Below, in pieces: positions 47,458 through 59,500 of a stretch of 64,000 nucleotides of DNA. The notes beneath the pieces are model-generated. The model made no database searches, had not been told where the DNA came from, and saw only the letters and a program-made list of their open reading frames with translations. Both the position numbers and the translations under genes were made by a program. Numbering within the stretch: the first letter of the stretch is position 1; each line of letters begins with the position of its first letter. The stretch spans positions 54,511,232 through 54,575,231 of the forward strand of contig NC_092349.1 of assembly GCF_963676685.1 (NCBI RefSeq), in the 5' to 3' direction. The stretch is from Mytilus edulis. Lineage: Eukaryota > Mollusca > Bivalvia > Mytilida > Mytilidae.

Positions 47458-47658
47458 CCATAGAAATAGATACAACATCGAAGGTACTACAGAATCTAAG
47501 TGAATTCTTCAGATGCCGAATAAAAAAATAACGAATGAAATATAAAGGAAATCTTGATTATTAATTAGACATTTGTATATTTATTTATAACCACTAACAA
47601 AGCTAACATTTATGTAGACTGAACTGAGGTGTTATACCTTCAATCGGGCAGATTGTCT

Positions 47659-48244
47659 CAAAAGGAGTAGGTTCGGTAAGGACAGATTTTGGCCTCTAAT
47701 TTCAGGTTCATCTGACGAAAAATTTTGACCACTTTTTAAACACTTAAGTGTCTATTTCATTTAAATAAATCAGTTTATGTGAAAGATTTTAACTGATTTA
47801 GTCATTAAAAACGATCCGATTCAAGCTCGAATATGAAAAATCTACCAAAATATGCCGAAAAATGTCACTTTTCAGATGTTTTTTTGTCAAAAATGAAAGT
47901 GGCCGCATCCGTGTTCATCTTCAACCTTTATATATATGTTATGTGTTCACATCAAATACAACTTACATTTCAATATTAAGGATGAACACGAATGCGGCCA
48001 CTTTCGTTTAACACGAAAACCGTCTAAAATTTAACTAAAATGCTAGAATTTCATTAATTTAGCGTGACTTAATGGTGCTAGTACCCGATATATGTACAAT
48101 GTATTGTCAAAAACAGCCCATATTTATGTAACAGAAGCATTTTACTGTCCAATAAATAACTGAACGTCGTTTACAATTTATCAATTTTGTAAAACTGCTT
48201 TATTTTGGGGCCAAAAAGGGGTCTTACTGGACCTACTCATTTTG
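47659..48244. mobile_element. MITE of about 590 bp
   Basis: CAAAAGGAGTAGGTTCGGTA at the left is inverted at the right end (CTTACTGGACCTACTCATTT, 48223-48242). It has a second, internal inverted pair (GTGGCCGCATCCGTGTTCAT at 47901 and ATGAACACGAATGCGGCCAC at 47983-48002). Confidence 0.75.
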
Positions 48245-48323
48245 GTATTTCGAGGCCTTATACAGTTTACTTTACCGCTTATTATTTAATTGTCACAAGT
48301 GGAAAGACTTTATAAGTCGTCTT

Positions 48324-48329
48324 TTTATT
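48324..48329 (-). promoter_or_regulatory. Candidate poly(A) signal of the C1q gene
   Basis: AATAAA on minus, about 226 bp after the stop. Another AATAAA overlaps the stop codon itself and is too close to be used. Confidence 0.35.
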
Positions 48330-48554
48330 GAACGTATCAAATCTATCATCTGGTTTACTTTAAACAGGAAACAAAAGAATAAATGTTCCACATGTTTAAT
48401 ATGTACTCAAGACAACAACAAAAATAACACAACCAAACAAATAAAAACCCAGAAAAAATTGAGTCAATCAGGTTTTTCTATTGTATTATTATAAGTAAAT
48501 ATCTACCTCATAAGGGCAAAGAAAATAGAAAATATATGTAGTTATAAACTCATT

Positions 48555-50248
48555 TTATTTTGAAATAAGATATCCAGAAAACATACTGGAGTCTGTTCCT
48601 GGTTCATTGTAAACAATTTCTGATTGAGAATTACCATGTCTGATATACACCCGGTCGCCTTCCTTCAGATCTAATACCATGTTTAGAGTAGCTGAATTGA
48701 AGTTAGCAAGGTTAGGGTACAGGCCTACAGTTTTCTGCTCATTTTTCCACAGATGAACACGAAGTGTTTTCCCTGAGGCACCCACAACTGTACAAGAGAT
48801 TTGATAAAGTCCACCAGTGGGCACAGTAAACACTCCAGTTTGAGTGCTGTATCCATTCCCCACATTAGTCCACACTTTATCAAATAAAACGTTTGTATTA
48901 GAACCCAAGTTCTGCGATTTACTCAATGATGCTGAAAAAGCCGGTATATCGCCGTTATAACCTGAAAATTTACATAATCGTTCATAAATTTGAATTCAGG
49001 CAAAACATACTTTATTTTAACATCAATTAACAAGACAATAAATTCGACAATTTTAAAATAAAAGATTAAACATATGAAGTAAATATAGTATTCCCTGCTG
49101 ACAATATACCCACAATAGTAATTAATACAAATATGCATTGAGAAATTTGCCCCACTGTTTTGATCGGTAAGAGCTCCATAAACAGTGCTGGTCATATCAT
49201 GGTCGTCTTGGACTTAGAATAATGCTTTCGGTTAGAGAATATTAGGGCCGATACCACAAATATAGTCCCTAGTGTTGACAGTGGGTTACTTGCCATTAAT
49301 TTTTATACCCCTTCCAAATTTATTTCTCCATGTTTTATGCCTCAAATTGCAAGTAGAGGGGTGAAATTACATTGTAAAAAAGTTTGGGTCCAGAATTTTA
49401 AAGGAAAGTAGTGATTTGGTCCAGGTAAAAAAGGTTGAAAAATAGCACTTCGGAAGATGTCAAAAGATTTCAAGACGCCCTAAAGATAAAATTGTCCATA
49501 TTTTGAGTTTGAGGCGATGAGGTTTTCTATAATTTTGATATAATTTGTCCCAAACGTAGTACAACACACTGTTAAAGTTTCTCTGAAAAAGCGCAAGTGG
49601 GATTTTTTTTTATTTTCATTTATGTTCTAAACGAAATCACTACGAAATAGTTGTGGTCTCGGACCTAAGAAGGTGTTAAACAATCATTCACCATGTCCCA
49701 CTAGTAGCATCTATCGTGATCTCATGGCAAGAAAACCAATTGTATGATAAGTAGCTTTTGGTAACGTTAAATAAGATCTTTCAAGATTTGATATATTAAA
49801 ATATTTTACAGACCTTTTAATTAATCCTCTTTTGAGTAAGTTATCATACTGATGATTCTTACCTGAACCTCTGATTTTCTTCATCATACCAATCAAGTCT
49901 TTAAAGAGATCATGTTCTGTAAAAACATACAATAAATATGAAATAATTTAAAATAAATACCAAACAAATACGTCTAAGTGACGCACAGCAATTAACAAAC
50001 TATAATGTTAACATAATGGCCTAGAATTTTGTTAGGTTTTAAGAAGTTTTTTGTTTCGTTATCTTATTTCTGTATTTTTGTTTTGTTTTAGAAGTGTGTT
50101 TTATGTTTTAGAAGTGTGTGTCTTCTATCATTCATTTAATTAAAGTATTTAAAATCTTACCTATTTTAGGACTACAGTTTGCATGAACAAATGTGGTGCT
50201 CACAGTTAAACATATAGCCGCACACACAATATTGCAGATGACAGTCAT
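48555..50248 (-). CDS. Secreted C1q-domain protein, complete, 3 exons
   Basis: Exons on minus: 50248-50161 (donor GTAAGA), 49916-49863 (acceptor TTTTTACAG, donor GTAAGA), 48961-48555 (acceptor TTTTCAG). All junctions are phase 1; the total of 549 nt encodes 182 residues. Exon 1 is a signal peptide (MTVICNIVCAAICLTV, cut probably after HA) plus a short NCSPK start. Exon 2 (18 codons) gives a charged helical linker HDLFKDLIGMMKKIRG. Exon 3 is one C1q domain of about 125 residues: PAFSASLSKSQNLG, FDKVWTNVGNGYS, GVFTVPTGGLYQISCTV, LDLKEGDRVYIRH, FSGYLISK. There is no collagen region, as in most of the expanded bivalve C1qDC family. Such proteins are secreted trimers acting as lectin-like immune recognition molecules; the ligand is unknown. 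The open frame alone starts at a TTG; the splice model supplies the true ATG. Confidence 0.9.
49205..49700. repeat. Probable dispersed repeat in the C1q intron 2
   Basis: Intronic. GAAATCACTACGAAATAGTT and GGTCTCGGACCTAAGAAGG near the right end and GTGATTTGGTCCAGGTAAAA in the middle look repeat-like, but I see no second copy in this window. Confidence 0.3.
50013..50079 (+). repeat. 67 bp direct repeat, copy 1 (pair at 50729-50795)
   Basis: ATAATGGCCTAGAATTTTGT continuing to TTATCTTATTTCTG is repeated 716 bp to the right with one visible change. The interval contains the signal-peptide exon of the C1q gene and a family F copy. Confidence 0.9.
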
Positions 50249-50459
50249 CGTTGAAAGCAATTTTTGACATATGCTGCTATATATTGTTTGTGTTATAAAT
50301 ACTTTAGAAACTTTAAATTTCGTGACAAACTTTAAATTTCGTGACAAATGTTATTACTGTTATTTAATACCTGTTACATGATATGTTGTTTTTGATCAGG
50401 AAGTTAATTAGATTTATATTTTTCAAAAATTTCCAAGAGTAATTAACATACATTTTTTT

Positions 50460-50725
50460 GTTTGCGCCTGTCCCAAGTCAGGAGCCTCTGGCCTTTGTTA
50501 GTCTTGTATTATTTTTAATTTTAGTTTCTTGTGTACAATTTGGAAATTAGTATGGCGTTCATTATCACTGAACTAGCATATATTTGTTTAGGGGCCAACT
50601 GAAGGACGCCTCCGGGTGCGGGAATTTCTCGCTACATTGAAGACCTGTTGGTGACCTTCTGCTGTTGTTTTTTTCTATGGTCGGGTTGTTGTCTCTTTGG
50701 CATATTCCCCATTTCCATTCTCAAT
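50460..50725 (+). repeat. Dispersed repeat, family F, fullest copy
   Basis: CCTGTCCCAAGTCAGGAGCC, GAACTAGCATATATTTG, GAAGGACGCCTCCGGGTGCG, GAAGACCTGTTGGTGACCTT and CGGGTTGTTGTCTCTTTGGC. It stands just upstream of the C1q gene, so it could affect its promoter. Fragments lie at 19685 and 32520. Confidence 0.7.
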
Positions 50726-50728
50726 TTT

Positions 50729-50795
50729 ATAATGGCCTAGAATTTTGTTAAGTTTTAAGAAGTTTTTTGTTTCGTTATCTTATTTCTGTTTTTTT
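50729..50795 (+). repeat. 67 bp direct repeat, copy 2
   Basis: See 50013. It directly abuts the right end of the family F copy. Confidence 0.9.
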
Positions 50796-50799
50796 TTCA

Positions 50800-51530
50800 A
50801 TTTTGATTTCGTCATGATTATGTAAAAAGAATCGCCAGTTATTTAATATGTACAAATGTGCATTTCTTTTCCTTTTATAATCAACAATTAAAAAAAGGAG
50901 ACGGGTAGTTTAATAGATTTAATAGGTAATTTCCGACATAAAGATTGATAATGTAAGTCATTATTTTACATTGTACAATTGACGTGGAAATGTTTGAAAA
51001 AATGTCACAAGATAGCATACATTTGTAACATGATTTTGATGTGAAGAAGTTTGGTTTGACCTCCATTTTTATTAATTTAGTACATATGGAAGTGCAGTAA
51101 AAATTGTTAAAAACTAAACTAAACGAAATTGTCTCAATATAAACCACAATCTTACTTATAAATAATTCCCCGGGACTACCTCTCAATTTGTTTCCTTGAA
51201 ATGAGACGATGCGTACTCGATACAAAAAAGATTCACGTTAACGTGTTCTTTTCGGCGGTGGTCTTTTGCAAAGTCGTATGTTATTACAGACTCGACCCAA
51301 GGTATCTTGTCCCGAATTTATACACATTATTCCAAAAAAGGAAAAACAAAATTAAAAATTTTTAGAACTTTTTTTGCTTTATTTCATGATGTGAATCAAC
51401 CAAGGGGACAATTGCCAAACGCCTGTTTATCGTGTGTGCCGAGTGCATATGTTTTCACTATGTAAGGTGTTGATTTAAATCGATAAAACACACGCAGCCT
51501 TGATATAAAGAAAAAAGATACAATTTGAAT
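50800..51530. other. Intergenic, nothing assigned
   Basis: A 114-codon minus frame at 50881-51225 has no recognisable motif. Confidence 0.4.
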
Positions 51531-52635
51531 CTGACACGGCCGACACTCGGCTAACCGAGAGATTGGTCGGTTAATTTATATTGAGTATGCGGCTATATGG
51601 GCGATTGGTCTGTTATTCGGGTTGGTTATACGTCTGTTAAGAGTAAAACGCTTAATTTAATGTTAAACTCTATTAAATATACAGATTTTTGGCATGTTAT
51701 AAGAACCAAATCAAAATAAGAAAAGTGTCTGACAAAATGATGTCTATCATAGAACATTTTGCACTTGTAAAAACATTTCTTAGTCTGCGCAGTTTTCAGT
51801 AAAACTAAAAGGCGTCGCGCAAGTATGTAGTATTTATGCTTATACGCATAGCATTTTTTTTTTTAATAAAAGACGAAACAAACAAATTTAAATATCATTT
51901 AAAGGACAAGAAATAGTACTGTGGTTCTAAAAAATAAATTGACATTAGTAAATATTTCATAATTGTAAAATAACGTGAATAATACCATGTTGTAGTGAAA
52001 ATTATGGGAATAAAGTCTGTTAATGGGTTGGACAATTGAAATTGTGTCAGTTAAGAGTTATTTAGCCACGACAATAATTTTGCTACCTTTATATTTTCCC
52101 CTTGAAAAATTTAAGAATGAGACGGTTCCTGAGTAAACAAAAATGACAATACGGTGCCACAGTATCCTAGAAAGAGCATTTTTATTTTGACTTTCTATGC
52201 ATTGTATTGAAGGGTGAGTCACTTCAATGTAGCGTGATATGGATTGACCTCTGGAATATGCATGAAATTTTTATTGACGTTTTCAATCAGCCTTAATTTT
52301 TGTGTCTGTTCGAAGTAGCACGTTCTCAATTCCGACTGAAAGTGTCTTTCGAATACAACACAGGGTACATATAACGTGTTCTCGTTCACATATGAACATG
52401 ATATTTGTCACTGGACGTTAAGCCTTAATTCGTCAGCATCATCCAGTTGGTTCTTTTCTTCTATTACTTAATCATATGTTGTTTACAAATGACTCTGAAG
52501 AAGTAAACGGAAAAGAGCGAATGCAGCTACATTTGGTTATTTTAAGTTTCAATTCATTTTAATCCGTTTAGTTCCTTTCTACATAAGTACAGATTTAGAG
52601 GAGAACTACAGTTGTCTATGGTGGCCGGTGAAGTC

Positions 52636-52770
52636 AATTTCGCGTTTTCGCGATTTCGCCTTTGATATTCTATAGGGCGAAAAGGCGAAATCGCGTTTTC
52701 GACTTCGCAATTTCGCTTTTTCGCCATAAAGAATATGTAAGGCGAAAATGCTGAAGCGCTAAAACGCAAA
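52636..52770. repeat. GGCGAAA/TTTCGCC short-repeat patch
   Basis: Dense alternation of CGCGTTTTCGCGATTTCGCC, GGCGAAAAGGCGAAATCGCG and similar; self-complementary on a 15-25 bp scale. Confidence 0.7.
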
Positions 52771-53240
52771 ATGGCATTAACCTGCCACCATAGTTTTCCG
52801 CATGTAAACTTTTAGAATTTGTCACCATTATAAGTACATCGCAATCCGTTACTGTTTCAACAGCCAACGGTGTTTCATGTGTGTATTCTTAAACAAGTAT
52901 TATTTTTCTCTCGTTTTTGGCAATGTATCACTCTCTACTGTCCTTATATATTATTTTATATTCTGCGTTTCCATCAAGATTCTCGTGTATACGGTCCGGA
53001 TTGGGGGTATTGTTTATTTCTGTATTCTTTAAATTGTTATGTCATTTTTTTCTACATTTTATTTATCTAACTCATTATTCTTTCTTTATTTTTCATATTT
53101 TGTCATCCCAATATATTTTACTTACTGATGTTTAGTAACATTACGACGTTTATCTTGGTATCGTTAATCTTATTACTACCACTGAGTCGATGCCTCTGCA
53201 GGTGGACTATAAGTCCCCGAGGGTATTACAAGCCCAGTAG

Positions 53241-53258
53241 CCAGTACTTCGGTACTGG
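53241..53258 (+). ncRNA. UUCG-tetraloop hairpin in the retrozyme-like unit
   Basis: CCAGTAC, TTCG, GTACTGG: a perfect 7 bp stem closing a C(UUCG)G loop, one of the most stable RNA tetraloops. It is the counterpart of the hairpin at 527-546. Confidence 0.7.
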
Positions 53259-53453
53259 CATGAAAAAACGGATGTTTGTGTTATTAAAATTTTCTGTTAC
53301 AAAATGATAGAAATTATTATAAATTAAGGAATGTATCTCCCCCCTGCAAAGCTCTGATTCCTTTCACGGATTTGGCTATACTTTTTGGACCTTTTGGATT
53401 ATAGCTCTTCATCTTATACATAAGCTTTGGATTTCAAATATTTTGGCCACGAT

Positions 53454-53495
53454 CATCACTGAAGAGACATGTATTGTCGAAATGCGCATCTAGTG
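53454..53495 (+). ncRNA. Hammerhead ribozyme, weakened stem I
   Basis: CUGAAGA (53459-53465), stem II GAC/GUC with a 7 nt loop, GAAA, palindromic stem III AUGCGCAU, cleavage C at 53490, then UAGUGCA. The core is intact; stem I against AUCAUCA has a C-A mismatch, so activity may be reduced. Confidence 0.78.
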
Positions 53496-54869
53496 CAAGA
53501 AAATTGGTACCGTTAATTTTATTATCTCTGATTTATATACTGGTTACCAATGTAGATGACAAATTTGTGTCATTCATGACAATTAAACAGAATCAACATG
53601 ATGTATGCGATATTTCTTGGATGAAATTAATATTACTTTAATATTCAACTTTTTGAAACCATTTTTATCAATTTTCAATTTCATGTGTTGTTTCCGTATA
53701 TGTTGTGTTTCATTGCTCATGTGTTGTTTTCGTATATTTTAGCCGCTTGTCGTAAGCCTAATCATTTGATCCGATAACATCCCATATAGCAATAAAATTA
53801 TATTTTTATTGCCATTCATAACTCTTAACAGACCAATTAACAGACCGGGTTTTATACATCCGACCCATTAACAGACCAGGTTTTAAATGAAGATTGATTT
53901 ATGTCACCAAAATACAGATTTTCGTGTAGATTTTTCACACTATGGTACTAATATGGTTAACAAACATAATGCCTTTCTTTTTTCGATGTTTTAAATATTA
54001 AATGCAAGTAAATTTAACCAATGTGTCATTTTGTGTACATTTTATGTGTGTAAAATATGTATAAATTTATTGATGAGTAACCCGCCTTTTCATTTTATAG
54101 ATCGTACATCGAAGCTAGAAAAATAATAATTACACCACTGAATTCAGTACATTGAACTGTTTTGTTAGACATGAATACTTTTTATGATGAAAATATATGA
54201 AGAAAGTTATACAATGAAACATGCTGAACTTTCAATGATTTTCTCGATAACACCTGATTACAGTTGTAACAGACTTTAGCCAACCCGATTAACAGACCAA
54301 CCGCCGATATAGCCGCATACTCAATATAGATTAACCGACCAATCTCTCGGTTAGCCGAGTGTCGGCCGTGTCTGAATGATGACAAAATTCTACAAATGAA
54401 AACTTTGATCATCTATCGAAGTTTTTTTGCTTTAGTTGGGGTTTCTTGCCGTAACAGCTGAATACGGATATTTTCAGCTCTTTCTCCGATTTCGATCCGA
54501 TACTACTATTTTGACGAGAGTTTTTTTTAATTGCTGTGCACCTCCGCTAATCTGAGCCAATAATTTCTTTCATATTCGAAAAACCCCGTTTGTATGCCAT
54601 CTTTATCACTAATTATTACTGTGGCTCACGATGGCGGAGGTCTTTCGAAAAGAAGGATTGCAGTCCACAAATGAACATTTTTCTATCTTTTGACGATATC
54701 AACACACTTTAGCCAACCCAAAATCAGGTTTCTGCCATAGTAGAAGACAAATTAGGCATGTGGGAGAACAGATATACTTAGATATTTTATGATGTTCAGT
54801 TCATTTATAAGATGAAAATGTTTTTTGACAAAATAGGGGGCCAAATACGGCCCTTAGTGTACCTTGTCC

Positions 54870-55300
54870 TTTAGTATTCAGTCTGAAATACAGTTTAAAT
54901 ATTTTGTTATTCTGATAATATTTCCCAAAAAGATTTTTATTGAATTTGATAAATAAAAAAGTCGGATCATCAAATTATGATTGCTCCGTAATGGTAAGAG
55001 TTCATCTGTTATGCTCGTCAAATTAATTTCCTGAAAATGTAGCGTACAGGAAAAAAATGTATTCCTTTCGGTCACAATTTAGACGACTTTATTTATATGG
55101 AAAAAAAACATATAAAGAAAAATATACTCCCAAACTCAGTAACATATGTGGATAGAATCCAAGGTTTTCTGGAAGATTTTGAACAAATTTAGTATTCAGT
55201 CCGAAATATTATAGTTTAAATATTTTGTTATTCTGATATATTTCCCAAAAAGATTTTTATTGAATTTGATAAATAAAAAAGTCGGATCATGAGTATAATG
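54870..55300. repeat. Direct repeat of about 112 bp, 318 bp apart
   Basis: TTAGTATTCAGTC...AAAAAGTCGGATCATCA at 54871-54985 recurs at 55189-55292. The minus frames at 54878-55486 run through both copies and end in the same ITKYLN-x-ISD, so they are repeat translations. Confidence 0.8.
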
Positions 55301-56550
55301 ATCATCAAAGCAATGTAGTTTAACATTTGATTCACTGAGAGCTAACGTAAATTTAACGTATCTTTGTAGACGATCCATCATCCAAGACGGCCGCCGGCGG
55401 GGGACTAACTTTAACATAGGACTCGATGGGAAATATATAAAAATGTCTTCTTTTAGAGAACTACTGAATGAAATGAAACCAAACATAGCATGAATGTTCT
55501 TATGAGGTGCTGACTAAGGCCTTGTTCACATTAACCTAATCTTGGTGTTGTGTTAGTGTAATTCACACGTAAACGAAACGCAAATTTACTTTCCATTGAT
55601 AAAACTCAATGTTTACATGTAGTTTAAATCATGTTTTGTCTACATGCAGTCGATAGTCATACAATGTAGGCCTTGTGTGGGTTAAGTGAACACAAAACTA
55701 TGTATATATAGAACATGAATGTTGCCATGGAAGAAACGATTTTGGAATAAAATTGATATTCATAACAATTATTAATAAAGTTTTTTACAGAAATGTTTGT
55801 CTAAACTTGATATAATTATTTGTAATAAAAAACGTTAAGAAGCTTTTTTCCTTTGCAAGAACCAAAGCATCATCAAGCCGAAATCAAAGTTCATTTGAAA
55901 AGGTCTTCCCGAATCGACTGGGCGTACACAGAAATATTTGCCACTGGTCTTTACTAAAACCATTACTTAAAAAAAGTGTGCGATAAATTGTATTTTGTTT
56001 GTCTAGTATCTCAGTTCGTTAAAATACACTTAGAAATGAAAAAAATACCCTTCTACACCCCCCCCCCTCCCCGTTTCTTGCCAAATACCTCTTGAAGAAG
56101 AAATACATTTGAAAGATAGAAAGTAGGCGATCCTTAACAGCTCAATACGTTTTCTTCGTCTGTAAGCTCGCTGCTGCTGCCTACGTTTTTTATGCGTTAT
56201 CGGGACATATTTAATACAAATGTCAACTTTTTTGAGAACCACTTAATCGAATGCAATATTAAATTAATTTGGCCTCAATCATTTTTCAAGTATCTGTTAT
56301 GATTTTTTTAGTTTGATTTTAAAAACCCAAGTAGAGTGAAGTGAGCAACACAGGCTCTTGAGAACCTCTGTCTAGTTTCTTTTTATTTTAGATAACAACT
56401 GCGCAGACAACTTTTTTTCAAAGTTTTAAATATCACACTGCTTTATAAAAACAAACATACACACATACATATGCATACACACGCATGACAAATTTGTTTA
56501 CAATGTCAGTTTTCAATACTAAACACAAGCTTGTCTTTTCGTTTTCATAA
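55300..56550. other. Intergenic, no gene recognised
   Basis: AT-rich; a CA-rich stretch at 56450-56485. Nothing assigned. Confidence 0.4.
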
Positions 56551-56556
56551 CAACTT

Positions 56557-59500
56557 TTAATTGTCTAAACTGGTTGAATTTCTCTCTAAAACCATTATAT
56601 GGTGAACGGAAGAAATATTGCTGAATGAAGTAGGAAGCATGTGACTTCTTGGTGGAATGTTGATGCATATCTGGTCCATCTGTCCATTACAGTGTATTGT
56701 TCTAATAAACTCGATACCATCATCAATTGTGGTTTCAATGTCAGTATTGTCTGCCTAAATAATAAAAAACAGTCTTAGTTGTCTCATTGGCACTCATACC
56801 ACATCTTCCTATAACTATTAATGTTTGTTATTGAATACAATTGTACAATTTGAACTCTAATTGCAATCACAATAATCATAAAACATAATGATAAATTTAA
56901 GTAAAGTTTGACAATGTACATGCATGTACCAACATTTAATCATTTAAGGTCTTGCAACAAAATATTGTTGATAGATGTTGTAGTATACGATATAACGAAA
57001 ATAGGAGGAATCAACCATTATATTCGATGTACAATGATTGTCCATGTTCTAATCACGTTATTTAGTAAACTTAACCTTTCATAAGATATTGTAATACCGA
57101 TTTGTGTGGAGTTATTTTTCCTAATGTTCTGTTCTCGTGCAATCCGAAGAGCTTTGTAGCAATTCTTTTAGTTTTGTTTTTTTTTGGTTTTGTTCCGCAT
57201 ATTTGTCGGTTAAAATATACATAATGCGATTGAACATCAGCCCAACAATGTTAGATCTGTAAATTTGTTTTCGCAAATTTTGTGTTCTTCCCTCGCCGGA
57301 ATTCGAACTCATACTACTGAGATATCGTAGCACCAAATCGCCATGCACTGTATCCGACGCGCTAGGCTATTCGACCACCTAGCTATAGGCTTCACAAAAA
57401 TAAAGCTATCGGTGGCCGGGTGTTACCTTTCCTCGTCAATTTTAATCCAGCGTCATAATACAGTACATGGTATACACGGTTTTTAGAAGGAAATGTTACA
57501 GATCAGCTGAATTTTCTATTGTAAAGAATCCTACAAATTAATGCAAGATGCAGTCACAGAAATAATTATGTTATAGGTAAGTCTAGATCTGAACCAGTGA
57601 CAACTCTAGAACGGATTGTATCCATCGGATCACCAGCAGTGATGGTGTTACAAGGCTGCCAATACATTCTGTATATATAATTCGTCTTAACATCAGCCCA
57701 ACCATGTTAGATCTGTAAATTTGCTTTTGCAATTTTTTTGTTCTTCTCTCGCCGGGAATCGAGCTCATACATTTTTGTTATACTGTTTTGTACTATTTAG
57801 ATGTCGTGACACCAAATCGCCTTGCACTGTGTCCGACGCGCTAGACCGCTCTATCACCTAGGCTTCACAACAATAAAGATTTCGGTGTCGGGGTGTAACC
57901 TTTCCACGTCAGTTTTAATCTAGCGTCGTAATACAGTACATGATATATAAGGTATGAAGATGGAATTATTACAGAATAGCTGAATTATCTATTGTTAATA
58001 AGATATTGACCTGCTTAATTCTACTAGTTGTGTTTAAGTACTTTCTCAGTGCTGCGAAAGCTGTTATAAGCGTTATTGATGATACTATTCCACTGATTAT
58101 AACTGCTATATATGTGTAAGATGAGTCTAATTGTAATGAAAATTTAAAAAAAAATTAGTTAAGTTCCATTTCAAAATTGGATTCAACACAATAATCTATT
58201 TAGATCCCAATAATCGATTTATCTATACACATGGAAAATAGTATTGCAACACCTAGATTTTTTCAAATTTGGAAAAATCAGCCTCTTATTTTGGATGGAA
58301 TATGATAAAATATTTGTAAAATAATATTGAAAAGTAGTTAATGATAACATTGGCATTACAAGGAACAAAACATGTATGAAAAAAAATGTTTTATCCAACC
58401 AAAATTTTTATAACAAAATTAAGTGTTTTTTGTACCAAAAAATGCATTTTACAACTTTTACTGTAGTCGAATTTTACAATGTCAGACATTTCAAAATTAA
58501 TCTTTAGATGGTTGTTCACATCATGGTTGGTCGTTAAACGCCAAAGTATTAGTACTTCCAGCCTCCATTCAAACGGATAACCGCATCTTAACGTCTTCTG
58601 ATTCCTGCCATAAATCGACTAATTTGTTGCGAAGGTAGCAGCAACCATTCCTGACAAAGGGTGTTGTTTATTTCATGACGTGTTTGAACTGGAGTGTCAT
58701 TTCGTGCACTTTACGCTCAATAGTGTCCCATATATGCTCAGTATGATTCAAATCGGCGCTACGATCGGGCAAAGGAAGATAAACCGAATTCCATTGGAAC
58801 AATGGATCTTCCTCTACAATGCTAATTTCCACCTTTGGCGAGCTCTGCACCATATTGGATACGGGAAACTGTGTGTCTGTTTGTAGGCAAAGGTCCCCGA
58901 AATTGTCTTATCGCACGATAGCCAGTAGCGATGAGCCGATCTCGAACAGTTCTTGTGTAAAGGCTCCCGTATGGTCATCACCCTCTTTTAAGAATTGTAT
59001 TGTTTGCAATGGGTTTTCTTCTGATTAACGTTCATTTTGCTTGATTTTCCATAGCAGATATTATAGGGGGTCTTCTTGATCTCGGAAGGTCTTTAACATC
59101 GTTTGTTGCCTGATTTTTATTCCCAAACGACTTATAGTGAAATGGTGATGACCAACAATACGTGCAATTGTCACAGCGACATACCTGCTTCTCTCATGCA
59201 GGTGATTATCTGCCATCTTGCTGCATTTATGAGTTGTGGATAACCAATTGCAAGGTGTCAATCACATAACTTTGTAAACTTGATTATTTAAAGTGTTGAA
59301 AACAATGAGTATAAAAACATCTGTTTTACTGTTTACGAGTACAGTAGCTGCATAAGCAGATAAGAACTCATCGAGTCGATATTTATTGATTAAATTCAGG
59401 TGATATTTAAATAATGTTTAACTTGTTCTATTTCAACAAATAATATCACAAAAAAATAAAGAGTGTTTTTTTAATTTGAATTTTAATTTGGTGCTGCAAT

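Larger units (their letters stand above)
53157..53530 (+). mobile_element. Retrozyme-like element, unit of 349 bp
   Basis: GGTATCGTTAATCTTATTA at 53157 recurs as GGTACCGTTAATTTTATTA at 53506, 349 bp away. The unit carries a module shared with the 261 element (CCACTGAGTCGATGCC, CCCCGAGGGTAT, AGCCCAGTAG), a C(UUCG)G tetraloop hairpin, ACGGATTTGGCTATACTTTT, and a hammerhead near its end. It lies inside the 51533 transposon. Confidence 0.75.
51533..54372. mobile_element. 2.84 kb DNA element with terminal inverted repeats of about 100 bp
   Basis: GACACGGCCGACACTCGGCT at 51533 is inverted exactly at 54353-54372, and similarity continues about 95 bp (GAGAGATTGGTCGGTTAA, TTGAGTATGCGGCTATAT, GGTCTGTTA). 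Subterminal copies of TTAACAGACC recur at 53828, 53836, 53869 and 54291. No transposase is visible. It contains a GCGAAA-rich patch and a retrozyme-like insertion (53157). Flanks TGAATCT and TGAATGA might be an imperfect target duplication. Confidence 0.82.

Noticed and set aside
47155-47478. 107-codon protein with MHIVFLSIYAH repeats
   Set aside because: It is a translation of the 20-22 bp minisatellite in the inverted arm.
55196-55486. 96-codon frame with PRRRPSWMMDRLQR
   Set aside because: Its C-terminal third is the 112 bp direct repeat, and no splice sites or homology support it.
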